In this document: positions 12,005 to 23,030 of the stretch, piece by piece
How positions within the stretch are numbered: position 1 is the first letter of the stretch
Layout: each line of letters opens with the position of its first letter
Origin: Chaetoderma sp. LZ-2023a
Lineage: Eukaryota; Mollusca; Caudofoveata; Chaetodermatida; Chaetodermatidae
Length of the DNA: 64,000 nucleotides
Direction of reading: 5' to 3'
NCBI GenBank assembly: GCA_034401795.1
Contig: CM067372.1
Coordinates: 39,956,520 to 40,020,519 of the forward strand
Notes under the pieces: generated by a model
What the model was told of the DNA's origin: nothing
What the model saw: the letters and a program-made list of their open reading frames with translations, nothing else
The model's database searches: none
Program-made: the position numbers and the translations under genes

Positions 12005-12150
12005 TTTCTGTGATGGAGGCCTGCGCGAGGCACTTGCCTCTCGCAACAGCGAGAATTCCTGGGACAAGGCCTGCACGAGGCACCTTCCTCTCGCACCATC
12101 ATGACACATTCAGTGACGGAGGCCTGTGCGAGGCACTTTCCTCCCACAGC
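12005..12150 (+). repeat. Diverged tandem repeat (about 50-55 bp, 3 units)
   Basis: Three units share 'ggcctgcgcgaggcacttgc'-like text (near 12018, 12069 and 12120) followed by 'ctctcgca' or 'ctcccaca'. Confidence 0.75.
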
Positions 12151-13600
12151 AACATTGTTCTCTCTGTTTATGTGTTAGGGGTATATTAACTTATGTTAGG
12201 TTACTCAGTGATCTCGTTGCGGATGCTTCCCTTGTGGGGATACCTCTGCGGATTCAAGGATCTGTGTGGTACCTCCGGCGGCACCATGTAGAAAGGACAC
12301 CAGCTAGCTCTATATTGTGTTTTATTGTGCTCATTCTACTGTCAAACGATTCACCTTCTTTGTATAGTATTTATTAACATTTCTACTGTTTAATTATAAA
12401 TTGTACCATAAATTAGTATGGATAAGCGTACCGGTGATACTAATAGTTGGGATGAGACTGTGTGGTTCAATCTTGGCAGCAATGGTCGCATGGCCAAACT
12501 GGAACATCATTGTTCCACCGGCTCTAGAGGTCTGTCTTTGTACACCGCTGAGAGATGTCATATGGGATCCACAACCCCAAGATCCGCAGCTAACCCGCCA
12601 TCCCGGTCATTGTGCACTTGCAGTGTGATGGGCGGATATCTATCGGCGGACCAGCATGTACCCCCGCGCGAGCTACACCACCAAACAGGTAGACTCCCAT
12701 GTGTGAACAAGTATATGTGGTACCGAACTTGCAGTTCACTCCATTTAGCAGGGAAATTGTATGTGACTGTGGGACCGAGAGTGATTTTGATGAGCAATTG
12801 TCAGAAAATCCTGATGATACATATTGTAGATATCGGATTGTCCGGTGGGGAGTCATGACCCTGTGGACATCTTATATTTATGAGAAAGACCTCGATGAAA
12901 TTAATATTTGAAAATACCAGGTGAGCTAATGGACGGAGTAGCACGCATCATACTATAGTACGCAGAAGGGCTGCTGCACTGGTTGACAAGGACCGGTGCT
13001 GCCGCAACACAGTGTAGTGGGAAGCTGATGCGTACATGATAACCGTATTAAGTAAAGTTGGAATTGTAATAGGATAGAATAAAGTAGGACCCACGATTCT
13101 GGTTGGATGAGACCTGTCAATAGTTGGAGATGAAAGTTGGCGGGGTGACGGCGGCACACACTTTCAGAGTATTCAGCAGTCATTTTGGCCAATAGTTTAG
13201 AAAATAGTACGACGACAGATTTAGACGGAGTTGACGGGGGAATGGTTAAAAGATTGAGGAATAGGGTCAAAATGTTGACTGACAGGCGAGTTATCAACTC
13301 GCTACAGAAAGTACAACAACACCAGCTGGCAATGAGATCATACAGCTCATGTGCTATTAACCATCGTATCCTACAGGCTTATTCGCAACAAGCAATAGGC
13401 AGGACATGGACAAGGTAACGTCCTGTAGGAGTGATTGACACTAACGAAGTTTGTGTATAAACTAAATGTCAATCAAAACAGGGTATCTAAATCGGGACGA
13501 ATTTGTATATCAACTATATGTACCGAGTGACATGCTACCACAACGGATGAGGTAATGTTGTTGGTTAGCTGACAGATCGCATCAAATCAGAACCAGCCGA
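12151..13600. other. No gene recognised; short open stretches only
   Basis: Open stretches at 12418-12858, 12699-12911 and 13185-13418 have no family I recognise. The 12699-12911 stretch has an acidic, cysteine-containing composition but no splice or start support. Confidence 0.35.
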
Positions 13601-13609
13601 AACCGCAAA

Positions 13610-13990
13610 GACCTTGTGTAAGGCACCCTCCCGTAACGGGAGGGTCAGAGTTTTGATTGGTCAGGATGACGTCATAACCAATGAGAGTCTGATCGAAACT
13701 CTGAAGAAAACAAAGATAGATTTGAAACTCAGGAGAGTATAAAAGGGCCGCTTTGCCTTTGATCGGGAGCTGTTCTGGTCCGTATACTTGGTTCGCATCG
13801 AAAAGCTAACTCTGAATATATTGGAGTAGGAGTTAGCTAGTTAGGTTGATAAAATATAGCAGACCTGTCGTGACAGGGAGTAATAAAAGTCAACGTTAGA
13901 TAGGAAACAGAAGTTTTAAGTAAAGTAGTTAAAATTTAGTCAAACTCTTATAAGTATTTATCTTTCCAATAGTGGCAGTAAAAGCCACCC
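13610..13990 (+). promoter_or_regulatory. LTR-like promoter region (possible solo LTR)
   Basis: A strong TATA box (tataaaaggg at 13738-13747) follows a short inverted repeat (ccctcccgtaacgggaggg near 13628-13646), and an aataaa signal lies about 140 bp downstream (near 13880). This spacing resembles the U3-R-U5 layout of an LTR retroelement. I could not define ends, a target duplication or an internal coding region, so an ordinary Pol II promoter is equally possible. Confidence 0.3.
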
Positions 13991-14569
13991 TTAGTATAGT
14001 GTACAGTTAGATTTATTAAAATCAGAACCTTGATAACCTCAAGGCAAGCGTTTTGTTGTGATATTAATTCTGGAATCTACGGAAGACCACCGTAGCTTAC
14101 CTGCAAGTTCTGGTGGTCAGTCAGATCAGGCCCGGATATCAAGTACAAATATCGTGAAATTCATCTACACACGAGGCGAGCTGATATCAATTTCTTTCGT
14201 TCTCGGTAAGGTCGGTTGTCGCAGCAACCTTACGTACAAGCCTTACCCAAAACGGAAGAGACTTCATAATCAATTATACCAGATAAGAACATATAAGTAG
14301 CATCGAATCTTGAAGATACACCCAAAAATCTTCAATATGTTCTGAATTCTGGCATGACTAGTCCAAAAATAATAACAGCAGCCAATCAGACATAGATGTA
14401 AGGCTTAGCGGAATACTTCGCGTACCACCCCCCCCCCCCCCCATACTCGTCATCGTTATTGAGAATGGGTCTAAGATGTACAAATGTAAATTCCTTAGTG
14501 CTCACAGATAAACAAAAATCAACAAAAACAATTATTAGGATGGAAGAGTATATTAATAGCATTTTGTCT

Positions 14570-14960
14570 GAATTCGCCAATCCGTAAATTAGTAGGGCCA
14601 TGACCTGGAAGTGAAAAAGGAATGATAGCTCGTTTGCCGAGTCTCCATGGCGTCAAGATGTGATATTTTTCATATATTCTAGATGTTGAGATTCGAATGT
14701 TTTGAACGAAATTATTTGGTCGGATGCATCATGTACATATTGTTGTTAATGCTTGTAAATAACTATGTAATTAAGTTGAACATTCGTATGAGGAAAGGTC
14801 ATTTCGAGCATACAGTCACAAATGTAATCATGTACCGGTCGTCTCTGCGGTGCGTGTTGACACTGGCCAGAAATTCCGGAAAAGATTATCAACGTGTTCT
14901 AGAAAAAAATAAAGGACTATACCACATGCGAGTTACATGCTCCTAACCATTTATGTTTCA
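14570..14960 (+). repeat. Dispersed repeat, copy B
   Basis: The partner of 10880-11215, in the same orientation and 3.7 kb away. It is longer by an internal segment (about 14745-14820) that copy A lacks. Confidence 0.7.
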
Positions 14961-15049
14961 ATATTCCTACATCTGATGACTATTTGCTGAGTTCTACTGA
15001 TGCCTGTGATTATCTTCATGAAGCCTATCCGACAATATTCTGGTTACAC

Positions 15050-15153
15050 TTCCCCTCCCTCCCCACCCCACCTTCCTTCGCTCTCTCTCCCTCCCTCCCT
15101 CTCCCTCTCACACTCCTTCCCCTCCCATCCCTTCTCTCTCTCTCTCTCTCCTC

Positions 15154-15212
<59 letters not shown>
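15050..15212. repeat. (CT)n-rich microsatellite
   Basis: Pyrimidine-only tract ending in an uninterrupted ct run. Confidence 0.95.
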
Positions 15213-15213
<1 letters not shown>

Positions 15214-15535
15214 TAAAGGGCTATCAAATGTTCAGATTCTGGACCATATGTTGATGACAACCTCAAAGGTGATGCCCTGTCTGGACGTATCTTCATCGGA
15301 TTCGCGGCATAGGAAACAGCCTCTGATTGCTTCTATTTCTATCTACAAACGGGGTCGCTCATTGTTTTGTTTTCTAACATTGAAAGCGTTGCTGTTTCCT
15401 TTAATATCTTTGTGTGTTTGGAAGTCTTTTAGGCACTATTTTCTTATGTAAGCTATCAGTTCTTCAGGATACCTCTTTGTTCCATCTTTTCTCTAGCTGA
15501 AGTTATTCACAGGTTACACACATATATATATATAA

Positions 15536-15594
15536 GGAATGCATCGTTGTTCTGAACCCAGAGTTCACAACGTAAAGTTTACATTCCCGATGGG
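15536..15594 (-). repeat. Unit of the 109-bp satellite at the gap edge
   Basis: The reverse complement of this piece matches the satellite at 63558-64000: 'gttcagaacaacgatgc' and 'gaatgtaaactttacgttg' are shared with one or two changes. The contig ends inside it. Confidence 0.85.
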
Positions 15595-16094
15595 NNNNNN
15601 NNNNNNNNNNNNNNNNNNNNNNNNNNNNNNNNNNNNNNNNNNNNNNNNNNNNNNNNNNNNNNNNNNNNNNNNNNNNNNNNNNNNNNNNNNNNNNNNNNNN
15701 NNNNNNNNNNNNNNNNNNNNNNNNNNNNNNNNNNNNNNNNNNNNNNNNNNNNNNNNNNNNNNNNNNNNNNNNNNNNNNNNNNNNNNNNNNNNNNNNNNNN
15801 NNNNNNNNNNNNNNNNNNNNNNNNNNNNNNNNNNNNNNNNNNNNNNNNNNNNNNNNNNNNNNNNNNNNNNNNNNNNNNNNNNNNNNNNNNNNNNNNNNNN
15901 NNNNNNNNNNNNNNNNNNNNNNNNNNNNNNNNNNNNNNNNNNNNNNNNNNNNNNNNNNNNNNNNNNNNNNNNNNNNNNNNNNNNNNNNNNNNNNNNNNNN
16001 NNNNNNNNNNNNNNNNNNNNNNNNNNNNNNNNNNNNNNNNNNNNNNNNNNNNNNNNNNNNNNNNNNNNNNNNNNNNNNNNNNNNNNNNNNNNNN
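15595..16094. other. Assembly gap (500 N)
   Basis: Exactly 500 N, a placeholder size, so the true length is unknown. Confidence 1.
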
Positions 16095-16259
16095 TTTGTA
16101 AAATTGGTCGGTACTCCTAATTCTTTTAATTCGTGGATAAGTTATTCAGAACTTAATCGTATTTAGAATCATTACAGAGCTACGAGTGCAGCCCTACTCG
16201 GCCACCACCCACCCACCCGACACCCCCCCCCCCCACCCTAACGTCGCAGCTTTGTAGAA

Positions 16260-16522
16260 ATGTCTCTAAACAGTCCAGAAATATGGGATACTAATTATCG
16301 TTGGTCATTTTGTGGTGGAAAAGTAACCGGAGACGAGATAAGATATCTCGCTCAGGTTGTAATTATTATATTATAATAGTAACGTGTTTGATAAATCTGA
16401 GCATTCAAAATGGAGATAAAGGGGTTTGGATATCATTAGCGTCCGGGTGTTTGGGATATATATTACCGGTGCCAAGTATTAAAATGCCCAAAGTTGAGCG
16501 ATTGACTCTGTCGCCGGTTTAG
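16260..16522 (+). pseudogene. Fossil small membrane protein of the Polinton-type element
   Basis: It begins with MSLNSPEIWDTNYRW and ends with a hydrophobic stretch containing W-I-S-L-A-S-G-C-L-G-Y-I-L-P-V-P. Two hydrophobic segments are visible. A similar short membrane protein with an S-C-L-G-Y-x-L-P end commonly lies just upstream of the penton gene in such elements of marine invertebrates (from memory). Its function is unknown. Broken copy. Confidence 0.5.
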
Positions 16523-16540
16523 AAAGAATAGCTAGAAACA

Positions 16541-17454
16541 TGGAGCAGTTTTATATTATGCTACCGAGTAACAGTAGCATGGATACTATCCTGATAATAA
16601 GATTTCAGAATTCAGAATGCATCTTCAAACGCCTTTAAGATTTTCTGGGGAATGGGAAGTTGGCTTGTCATCCATATTGTATCCGAGAAGTTGGTTAACA
16701 TTAGCGAAGCCTTCGACGATTCTGCTACATTCTTATGAACCCTTGAAGCCGAATGTTCAGCCTAAGCAGAAGCAGAATAAACCAAAAAGCACTGTGGCCA
16801 CAATCAATGAAATTTTTGATAAATTTAGTCAGACTAATTATTTTACTAAGTAGAGCCAGTGAATTCAGAGGCTCGACGTAAAGCTGCAGAATTTCCTCTA
16901 CATCCAACTAATAGAAATACCCAAAGGCTTCTATAACCGCTAAAGTTCTAATAGCATTTATAAATAAGCAGATTAATAGCCACACACATCATAAAAAATA
17001 CCATTAGATTCAACTATTTCACCGGATCGATTCAATCTCGTAACATTAAACATTAAGCGAATGTTCATTATTGAATTTGATGCTTACATCGGCAAATTTC
17101 TTAGGCTATACCGTGCATATCATTAGTGGACCTACCCCCGCTGGTGGCGTTCTATCAACACGTAAAAGTAGTAAAATTACATTAACTACTGCTTACGTAT
17201 ATTGTGACATCGTCAGCCATAATGTAGTCGGAGATGCTACAGCTCCTCTATTAAGAGTTATGCCATTATCTAGCAGTCATGGCAGTGAAGATATTTGTCA
17301 ATGGACATTTCCTGACATTCAATATAGAACCGTATCTAAGAATTACATCGACACGATAGGCATGGTTATAAGCGATAGGACTGGAGAGACCATCCCATTT
17401 GAATACGGCGCATCACCGAGTGTACTTTGTTTACATTTTAGACCCAGGTTCTAA
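16541..17454 (+). pseudogene. Fossil penton-like minor capsid protein
   Basis: The start MEQFYIMLPSNSSMD and the block GEWEVGLSSILYPRSW (near 16647-16694) are typical of the vertex (penton-like, single-jelly-roll) protein of Polinton-type elements. The C-terminal part has the usual closing block D-T-I-x-x-x-I-x-D-R-T-G-E-x-I-P-F-E-Y-G then L-H-F-R. In the family this protein occupies the icosahedral vertices. The gene is directly upstream of the core-like and major capsid genes. Broken, a few breaks. Confidence 0.75.
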
Positions 17455-17531
17455 GAATTTATGCGTAAGTACTCTATTAACCCAACTTTAAACATTTTGA
17501 CTGTAAAAAACCCAAAAGTTAAAGAAACCAA

Positions 17532-17990
17532 ATGACTTATGCTTGTAAACCGGATTCAGCTACGTTGAGAGCTTATTACGGTAATCAAGCCGGCAGACGT
17601 TTACCTGTATTCATAGGCACTAGGCGTCAAAAGGGTCACGGGCTAGGAAATATTATAGGTTCGCTGTTCGGCGCATCTATGCCATTAGCTAAAAGCATTG
17701 GAAAAGGTTTGGCTAAGCGAGCCCTGTCAGCTGGTTTAGGTGTGGCTGAAGATGTTTTAGCTGGTAAAAAATTGAAAACCTATGTGGAAAATAGGGCTTT
17801 GAATGTCGATAGAGCGATCGTACCAAAAGCCATAACGTTAGCTCGTAACAATATCTCTGGAGCTATTTCACAACCTAGAAAAAATGCTAAGAGGGGTCAA
17901 CAATTAGCTAACCATCGCAGAAGTCATTCGAAGTGTAACCGTAGAAGGAGAAGCATCAGAAACACTAAACGAGTGGATATATTTAGTTAA
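17532..17990 (+). CDS. Fossil small basic core/minor virion protein
   Basis: About 150 residues. A Gly-rich site (GHGLGNIIGSLF, residues about 36-47) precedes an amphipathic, Ala/Lys-rich helical region (MPLAKSIGKGLAKRAL), and the end is strongly basic. In Polinton and adenovirus relatives, proteins between the penton and major capsid genes carry a G-x-G protease site followed by a membrane-active or DNA-condensing segment (compare adenovirus pVI/pX). The match is by layout and composition; exact homology is inferred. Part of a fossil element. Confidence 0.6.
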   Translation: MTYACKPDSATLRAYYGNQAGRRLPVFIGTRRQKGHGLGNIIGSLFGASMPLAKSIGKGLAKRALSAGLGVAEDVLAGKKLKTYVENRALNVDRAIVPKAITLARNNISGAISQPRKNAKRGQQLANHRRSHSKCNRRRRSIRNTKRVDIFS

Positions 17991-17999
17991 CTGATAAGA

Positions 18000-19342
18000 T
18001 GGCTGCTTGTCACTGCACTAAAAGTGAATTACATTTGTTTACTGTGAAACCTGTAATGATTACGATGGATCAAGCTCACTGGCAAAGTTATCAACCCATT
18101 ACGAGTCAGTCTAACTCTGGGGGAAGCCTGGAGTTTGTCGTTTCTGGAAGCGGTGACAAATACATAGATTTAGCTCAAAGTTGCATTTGCTTTAAGGCTA
18201 GCATCGTACAGTTTGTCGTGGGTGTGGGTGGGGTGGGGGGTGGGTGGGGGGTGGTGGTGGTGGAGTGGAAACTCCTTTAAGGGCGATCAACATTGTTGCA
18301 CCAGTTAACCTATGGGTCGGCTCTATGTTTTCTCAAGTAGATGCATTTTTAAATGGAAAACGTGTCTCTGACGCTAACATCACGTACGCTTTTCGCAGTT
18401 ATTTTGAAAGCTTATTTAATTATTCCTACAGAGCAAAGGTCGAGTCAATTAATCACTGCATTATGGTTTAAAAGATACAGCAGGACATATGGATAATAAG
18501 ACAGCTAATAATGCAGGTTATACTCATAGAAAACTTATCGTTGCCCTAAGTAATCCTGTGGAAATGATCGGTAGGAATTCATTCTGACATTTTTCTTCAT
18601 GAAAAATATTTAATCAATGGAGATTCCTTAAAGGTCCATTTTACGTCGAGGAAACCTGATTTTAACCTAATTTGTGGCGATGCTCACACTTACAAATTAT
18701 GTCTGCACGAAGCTACATTAAATTTACGTAAGGTTAAACCTATTCCAGAAGTAATTAATGCTCATGCATCGACATTGCTAAAGTCCCCCACACGATACCC
18801 TATTAAAAGAGTTATCGTCAAATCATTCACTATTCCGACAGGGACTAGTGGTGTGAATGGGGACAATATTTTTCTCGGGGACATACTGAGTAGGGTTATA
18901 TTTGGTATAATTAGCAATAGAGCTTATAACCGAGATTTCGATACAAATCTGTATAATTTTCAACACTGATGCTAATTAAATTTCGTGCTATATGGATTAA
19001 CGAGCAAGTGGCTGGAGACGCTCTTACACTGAATTTCAAGGCTGCTGGTTATAATTTTACAGAATCTTTCTTGATGTTGTTTAATGGAACAGGTACATTA
19101 TTTCATGACAAATGTATAGGCTTAACATCGATGAATATAAGGCAGGTTACACGTTTTTTGCTTTTGACTACACCCCAGACCTCGCTACAGGCGATCATGT
19201 CTACCTTACGAGGCACGGAAGTCTATGCCTCCAATTAAAATTTAAAACTGCATTACCTGATACTATGAACGTAATATGTTATGCAGAATGTAATAACACT
19301 ATAAACATTGACAGCGATCGTAACGTTACCATGGACTACTAG
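18000..19342 (+). pseudogene. Fossil major capsid protein (double jelly roll, F54H12.2-like)
   Basis: N-terminal blocks S-E-L-H-L-F-T-V-K-P and G-S-L-E-F-V-V-S-G-S-G-D-K-Y-I-D-L-A, then the block V-A-P-V-N-L-W-V-G-S-M-F-S-Q-V-D with F-L-N-G-K-R-V-S, and the C-terminal block LPDTMNVICYAECN then I-N-I-D-S-D-R-N-V-T are those of the Polinton major capsid protein, annotated in many invertebrates as 'F54H12.2-like'. The full span of about 1.34 kb fits the family's usual 430-450 residues. It follows the core-like gene by about 10 bp and precedes the protease. Broken, a few breaks. Confidence 0.9.
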
Positions 19343-19459
19343 AGCCCTTGACACCCTATTGCCACTGAGTAAACATGTCAATGCACGCACGCATGCACGC
19401 ATGCACACATGCACGCACAGACTGGCATACGGTTGCACTCATCAAAACGTATACATATT

Positions 19460-19750
19460 ATGTTAACTACTAGATATCTCGAGCATATTCGCTCCGGATA
19501 CCGGAGATTAGGACGGCTGTTCCTAGGTATTTTTGCTAAAGACTGTATACCTAAACGCATCAGAAGACGCTCGTATCTCATCATTAATACAGATCCCGAA
19601 AACCTTCCAGGAACTCATTGGATCGCATTATATTCCCCGAAACATGGAAAATCTGAATATTTTGACTCATTCGGCTGGGCCCCATGGCCTGCACTAACGG
19701 TCAAAATGGGGCCATTACGTAATCAGTATATACATATAGCATTTTTTTAA
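19460..19750 (+). pseudogene. Fossil adenain-like cysteine protease (partial)
   Basis: The segment SYLIINTDPENLPGTHWIAL followed by S-E-Y-F-D-S-F-G-W matches the core of adenovirus/Polinton proteases (G-T-H-W with the catalytic His, then F-D-S-F-G). In these elements the enzyme matures the capsid proteins encoded just upstream. Only part of the family's length is present. A short (ACGC)n-like tract lies between it and the capsid gene. Confidence 0.7.
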
Positions 19751-20068
19751 ATAGCGATACTGTTGGTGAGATTTGATTTGAGAAAACACAAATAAATTCG
19801 ATAGTTATATAACTATGTCAATAATAAGAACCGGTTATAATTATATATATATTATTCGTGCAGCTTATAAACAGCGTGAAGTACATCATTCAGCCATACA
19901 GTCTTACAGACTTTGTATAACTCACATACATTCCAATATAAATCCGGATCTGTAGACAATGCCCGAAAGAAAGAGCTTTTAGGTACGCATTCTAATGCAT
20001 TTAAGTAATGTAATTCTACATTGTCTACATTGTCCTAAGAACTAATCGATACCCATACACTGGTGTTC

Positions 20069-20480
20069 TCATTGAGATGGTCTGCCGTGCTGACACCTGT
20101 AACAGTCCCGAATCGCTAGTCTACGGATCGCTAAATTCAACAAATTTTCGAAATTAGCAGTCAAAACTCGGATATCACAATCATTTATATCTCGATGGCC
20201 CGTATCGGGGGTGTCCTGTGTAGTGGGTGGTTGCGCGAATGTTTCTACCACATTGGGCGAGATGGATGATGTAAAACACTCGTCTTCTTCATAATCCTGT
20301 AAATCATTACAATCCAATGTATCAGGTAAGGGTTCGAATCCCAATGGTATTTCTTCCTCTACATGTGTAGGCGCTTGGTGAATAGCGTAATATAACTCTC
20401 CGACAGTCTCTAGGGATACATGCTCGATAAGTGTCTGAATGGCTCTGTCTATTTCATCATCAGCATCGTTTACATCGCGT
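20069..20480 (-). CDS. Unknown acidic protein of the Polinton-type element
   Basis: A minus-strand open stretch with an acidic N-terminal half (for example DDEIDRAIQTLIEHVSLE and a D-Y-E-E-D-E-C-F block) and a C-terminal C-Y-R-C-Q-H-G-R end that could be part of a zinc site. I do not recognise it. It is co-oriented with the PC4-like gene upstream, so it is probably part of the same early or replication block. Confidence 0.4.
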
Positions 20481-20662
20481 TAACCATTGAGTGTTTTATC
20501 TATATATCGATGGTCGGGTGTAGATTCTTTATCAATATTGTGCGGCCACACTAAGCCTGGTTAGAAATGTAATAGAAATCTTTGGGTAATTTTTCTTCGT
20601 GTATAAAACGCTTACAATAGCGTAGAATGCATCATAGCTCCGAGAATTTCGTGCAAGTTCTC

Positions 20663-21094
20663 CTACAGAATTCTCCACGAATCGTTAGTGAATGTTATGC
20701 TCCTGAGCAATGGCTTCTGCTTGGTTTGACCTGGTGGAGTAAAGTACCAAGTTAGTCTGATGTATGGATATTTAGTGCCGATAGTGACCTTTAATTGGGG
20801 TTCTAATTCGTATATATAATTTATCTGCTCTACTCTGTCGGAACACCTAGCTCTAAGCATAGTTTCTTCGAATGCAGGCATCATCGCAGCGAACTTTCGA
20901 AACGTATTACCATACATAAACACTCCTCGCTTGGTGGAGTAAACACTACCAACACTAAACTCTCGTATGTCTACTATAAATTCGTCATTATGTTTCAGGA
21001 CATGTACGTGCACATTGTTATCGAGTGCTATGGGCACGTCACAACCCATAAAATAGCTTGTATTCATACTTATAATAAACGTGGAACAAACCAT
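20663..21094 (-). CDS. PC4-like (ssDNA-binding coactivator p15) domain protein of the element
   Basis: A 143-residue minus-strand reading frame. Residues about 36-65 read N-D-E-F-I-V-D-I-R-E-F...Y-S-T-K-R-G-V-F-M, matching the PC4/Sub1 beta-sheet signature (V-D-I-R-E-[YF] ... K-x-G-I-x-L) that binds single-stranded DNA. The rest is unlike PC4. Transcription is opposite to the capsid block, as usual for a separate early module. In a virus-like element such a protein could act in replication or late transcription (inference). Length and frame look whole here. Confidence 0.55.
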   Translation of the reverse strand: MVCSTFIISMNTSYFMGCDVPIALDNNVHVHVLKHNDEFIVDIREFSVGSVYSTKRGVFMYGNTFRKFAAMMPAFEETMLRARCSDRVEQINYIYELEPQLKVTIGTKYPYIRLTWYFTPPGQTKQKPLLRSITFTNDSWRIL

Positions 21095-21183
21095 TTAAAC
21101 AAATATCAAAGCCATTAACTCTTAACATATCAGATTTTTAAAACGTTGCTTTTGTACTCTAACAACTATCAATTAACACTCAT

Positions 21184-21640
21184 CACACGTCATTATGCTA
21201 ATTACCCTTAAGCTCGCCTCATTGGATACCTGGAGACCCATAATTTAATGAGGGAGCGGGGCTTCATCATGGAACGAGTTTCCAGGAAAAGACATGTCCA
21301 GACACGTAACCTGGTTGTCCCTCATTATGTAATACATTAAACCTTGAGCGTTTGGCATGGCTCCAAGAGATCATCCTTAATTACACCCATTAACCCTCGT
21401 CAATCACAATTATGCTAATTACCCTTAAGCTCGCCTCATTGAATGCCTGGAGGTACGTGACTTAACGAGGGGCCAGGGCTTCATGATCGAATGAGTCCCG
21501 ACATGTAACCTGCCATCATCCTTAATTACCCGGTCATTAACCCTTGTCAATCATTATGATAATTACCATTAAGCTCACCGCATTGGATGGCAGGAGGCAC
21601 GTGACTTAACGGCACATGAGTTAACAGGCAGGGGGGGGGG
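21184..21640 (+). repeat. Diverged tandem repeats at the right end of the Polinton-type element
   Basis: Three copies of a block with 'tgctaattacccttaagctc' and 'gcctcattgga..cctggag' (near 21195, 21411 and 21553), each followed by 'aatta(a)cccattaaccc(t)tgtcaatca'-like text. Spacing is about 216 and 142 bp. Subterminal repeats of this kind would fit an element end. Confidence 0.65.
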
Positions 21641-22660
21641 GTGCGGGGCTTATGGTCATCCTCTACATCTAACATCCAATCAGAATGGGGGAGATACAGT
21701 CGCCCTTTTTCACACCTTTACACAGAGGCAGCAAAGATCAAAGGAAAAAGGTGATAATGATGCAAGTTAGTTGGTTGCTCTGACACAGCAACTACTTTTC
21801 ACAGGGGACTGTATCGCCCCTCCTCTACTCATATGCACACACATACATCTGTGAAGTTTGAAACTTGTGTTCTGAAAGCTAAACGATATACAAATGTAAT
21901 TTTATTGTTTTAATTCGTATTTTGTTTATTCATTTCCCAACAAATTTATATGATTATTCGTACTAAATAAATGCACTTTAGAATGTCGTTTAACAGTTTG
22001 TTGCAAAACAACTTCTGAAGAAAGTTTCATATGAATAAAAGCCTACTGAGCGGTCACACAGTTGTTTCCAGATAATTGAACATGCGCACTTCAACCTGTC
22101 AAGTTACATTGACTTTATGATGTTCACCTGCAAATTACCGTTTCAAAAACAATTGCCTATGTTAGTCTTTCAAATGTCAAAAGTTATGTGCACTTCCTCG
22201 GCAACCCCATATTATCAAAGGACGACATAGCATCATTGATGTAAATATCGCACAATGCTTCTGTTTACTAAAGAAAATCCTAGGCTCTAACTATTATATC
22301 TCTATTTGATCTATTAACCAACCGACCGACAGCTTGCCTGACTGACTGACGGCACCAGCATCATGCCTCCACCCATATCTCGCAAAGCAGGATGTTGTAT
22401 AGGTGATGTTGATTGATTGATCGGTCGGTCGGATCGATTGATTGATTTGCTCGTGGCATTAACGGATGAATGGACGAATGGGTGGTTTGATGGAGGGAGT
22501 GCGGGGTCGAGGGAGGAAAAGTGGGCTACAGCTTATAACAATAGCAATCAGGGATTTCTGACCCTCGCCCTCCCATTTTTGGATTTTGCAGAATTTTTCA
22601 GTTTTCCAACATTTCTATTGTCGGACTATTGGTTTGTCGAACTACTGGTCTTTGTAAATT
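21641..22660. other. No gene recognised
   Basis: AT-rich sequence with short GATT/GGTC simple repeats at 22405-22445. No motif or exon recognised. Confidence 0.45.
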
Positions 22661-22664
22661 CGCT

Positions 22665-22762
22665 GCATAGTCGGACTACTGGGCTGTCGGTATATTGAAT
22701 TGTTGGACTACTGGGCTGTTGGACTATTGGGCTGTCGGACTACTGGGCTGTCGGACTATTGA
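22665..22762 (+). repeat. Short tandem repeat (16-18 bp) 'tcggactactgggctg'
   Basis: About five imperfect units alternating tcggactactgggctg and ttggactattgggctg. Confidence 0.8.
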
Positions 22763-22857
22763 TGTTTCCCCAAACAAGTAACCAGAATTGCATCAGATGC
22801 ATAAGAACACCAGAGGCATCCATCGCGACTTCTCATTTTGTTGATATAATAATAATA

Positions 22858-23030
22858 ATTCGAGCTACAACGTGCTTAAATTACATTTATTTCAATACAA
22901 ACACGTAGTCTAGTAGGTTAAGTCGAAAACTGACCAAAATCGTTAGAAATGTGAAACAAGCATGAAAATTGGCTTACTTATAGATTTGTGTATGCGCTAT
23001 CCAATAAGAGCAGGACACACATGATCAGAC
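22858..23030 (+). repeat. Left terminal inverted repeat of the CXC-gene element
   Basis: Shares ordered blocks with the complement of 26020-26173 (cacgtagtctagtag, aaatcgtt, gtgaaacaa, agcaggacaca). Confidence 0.6.

Larger units (their letters stand above)
16200..21640 (+). mobile_element. Fossil Polinton/Maverick-type element, capsid module
   Basis: In order on the plus strand: a small membrane protein, a penton-like minor capsid protein, a small core-like protein, a double-jelly-roll major capsid protein of the F54H12.2-like type, and a partial adenain-like protease. On the minus strand follow an acidic protein of unknown role and a PC4-like protein. The set and order are those of Polinton/adintovirus-type elements. 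I see no DNA polymerase B, integrase or packaging ATPase in the window; the left end runs towards the gap. The right end is probably within the repeats at 21184-21640. The element is broken, with several breaks spread over its genes, and looks moderately old. Confidence 0.85.

Noticed and set aside
12418-12911. Possible unknown gene (146-residue and 70-residue open stretches)
   Set aside because: No recognised motif, no splice support, and no relation to neighbours. The 70-residue stretch looks protein-like but could be chance.
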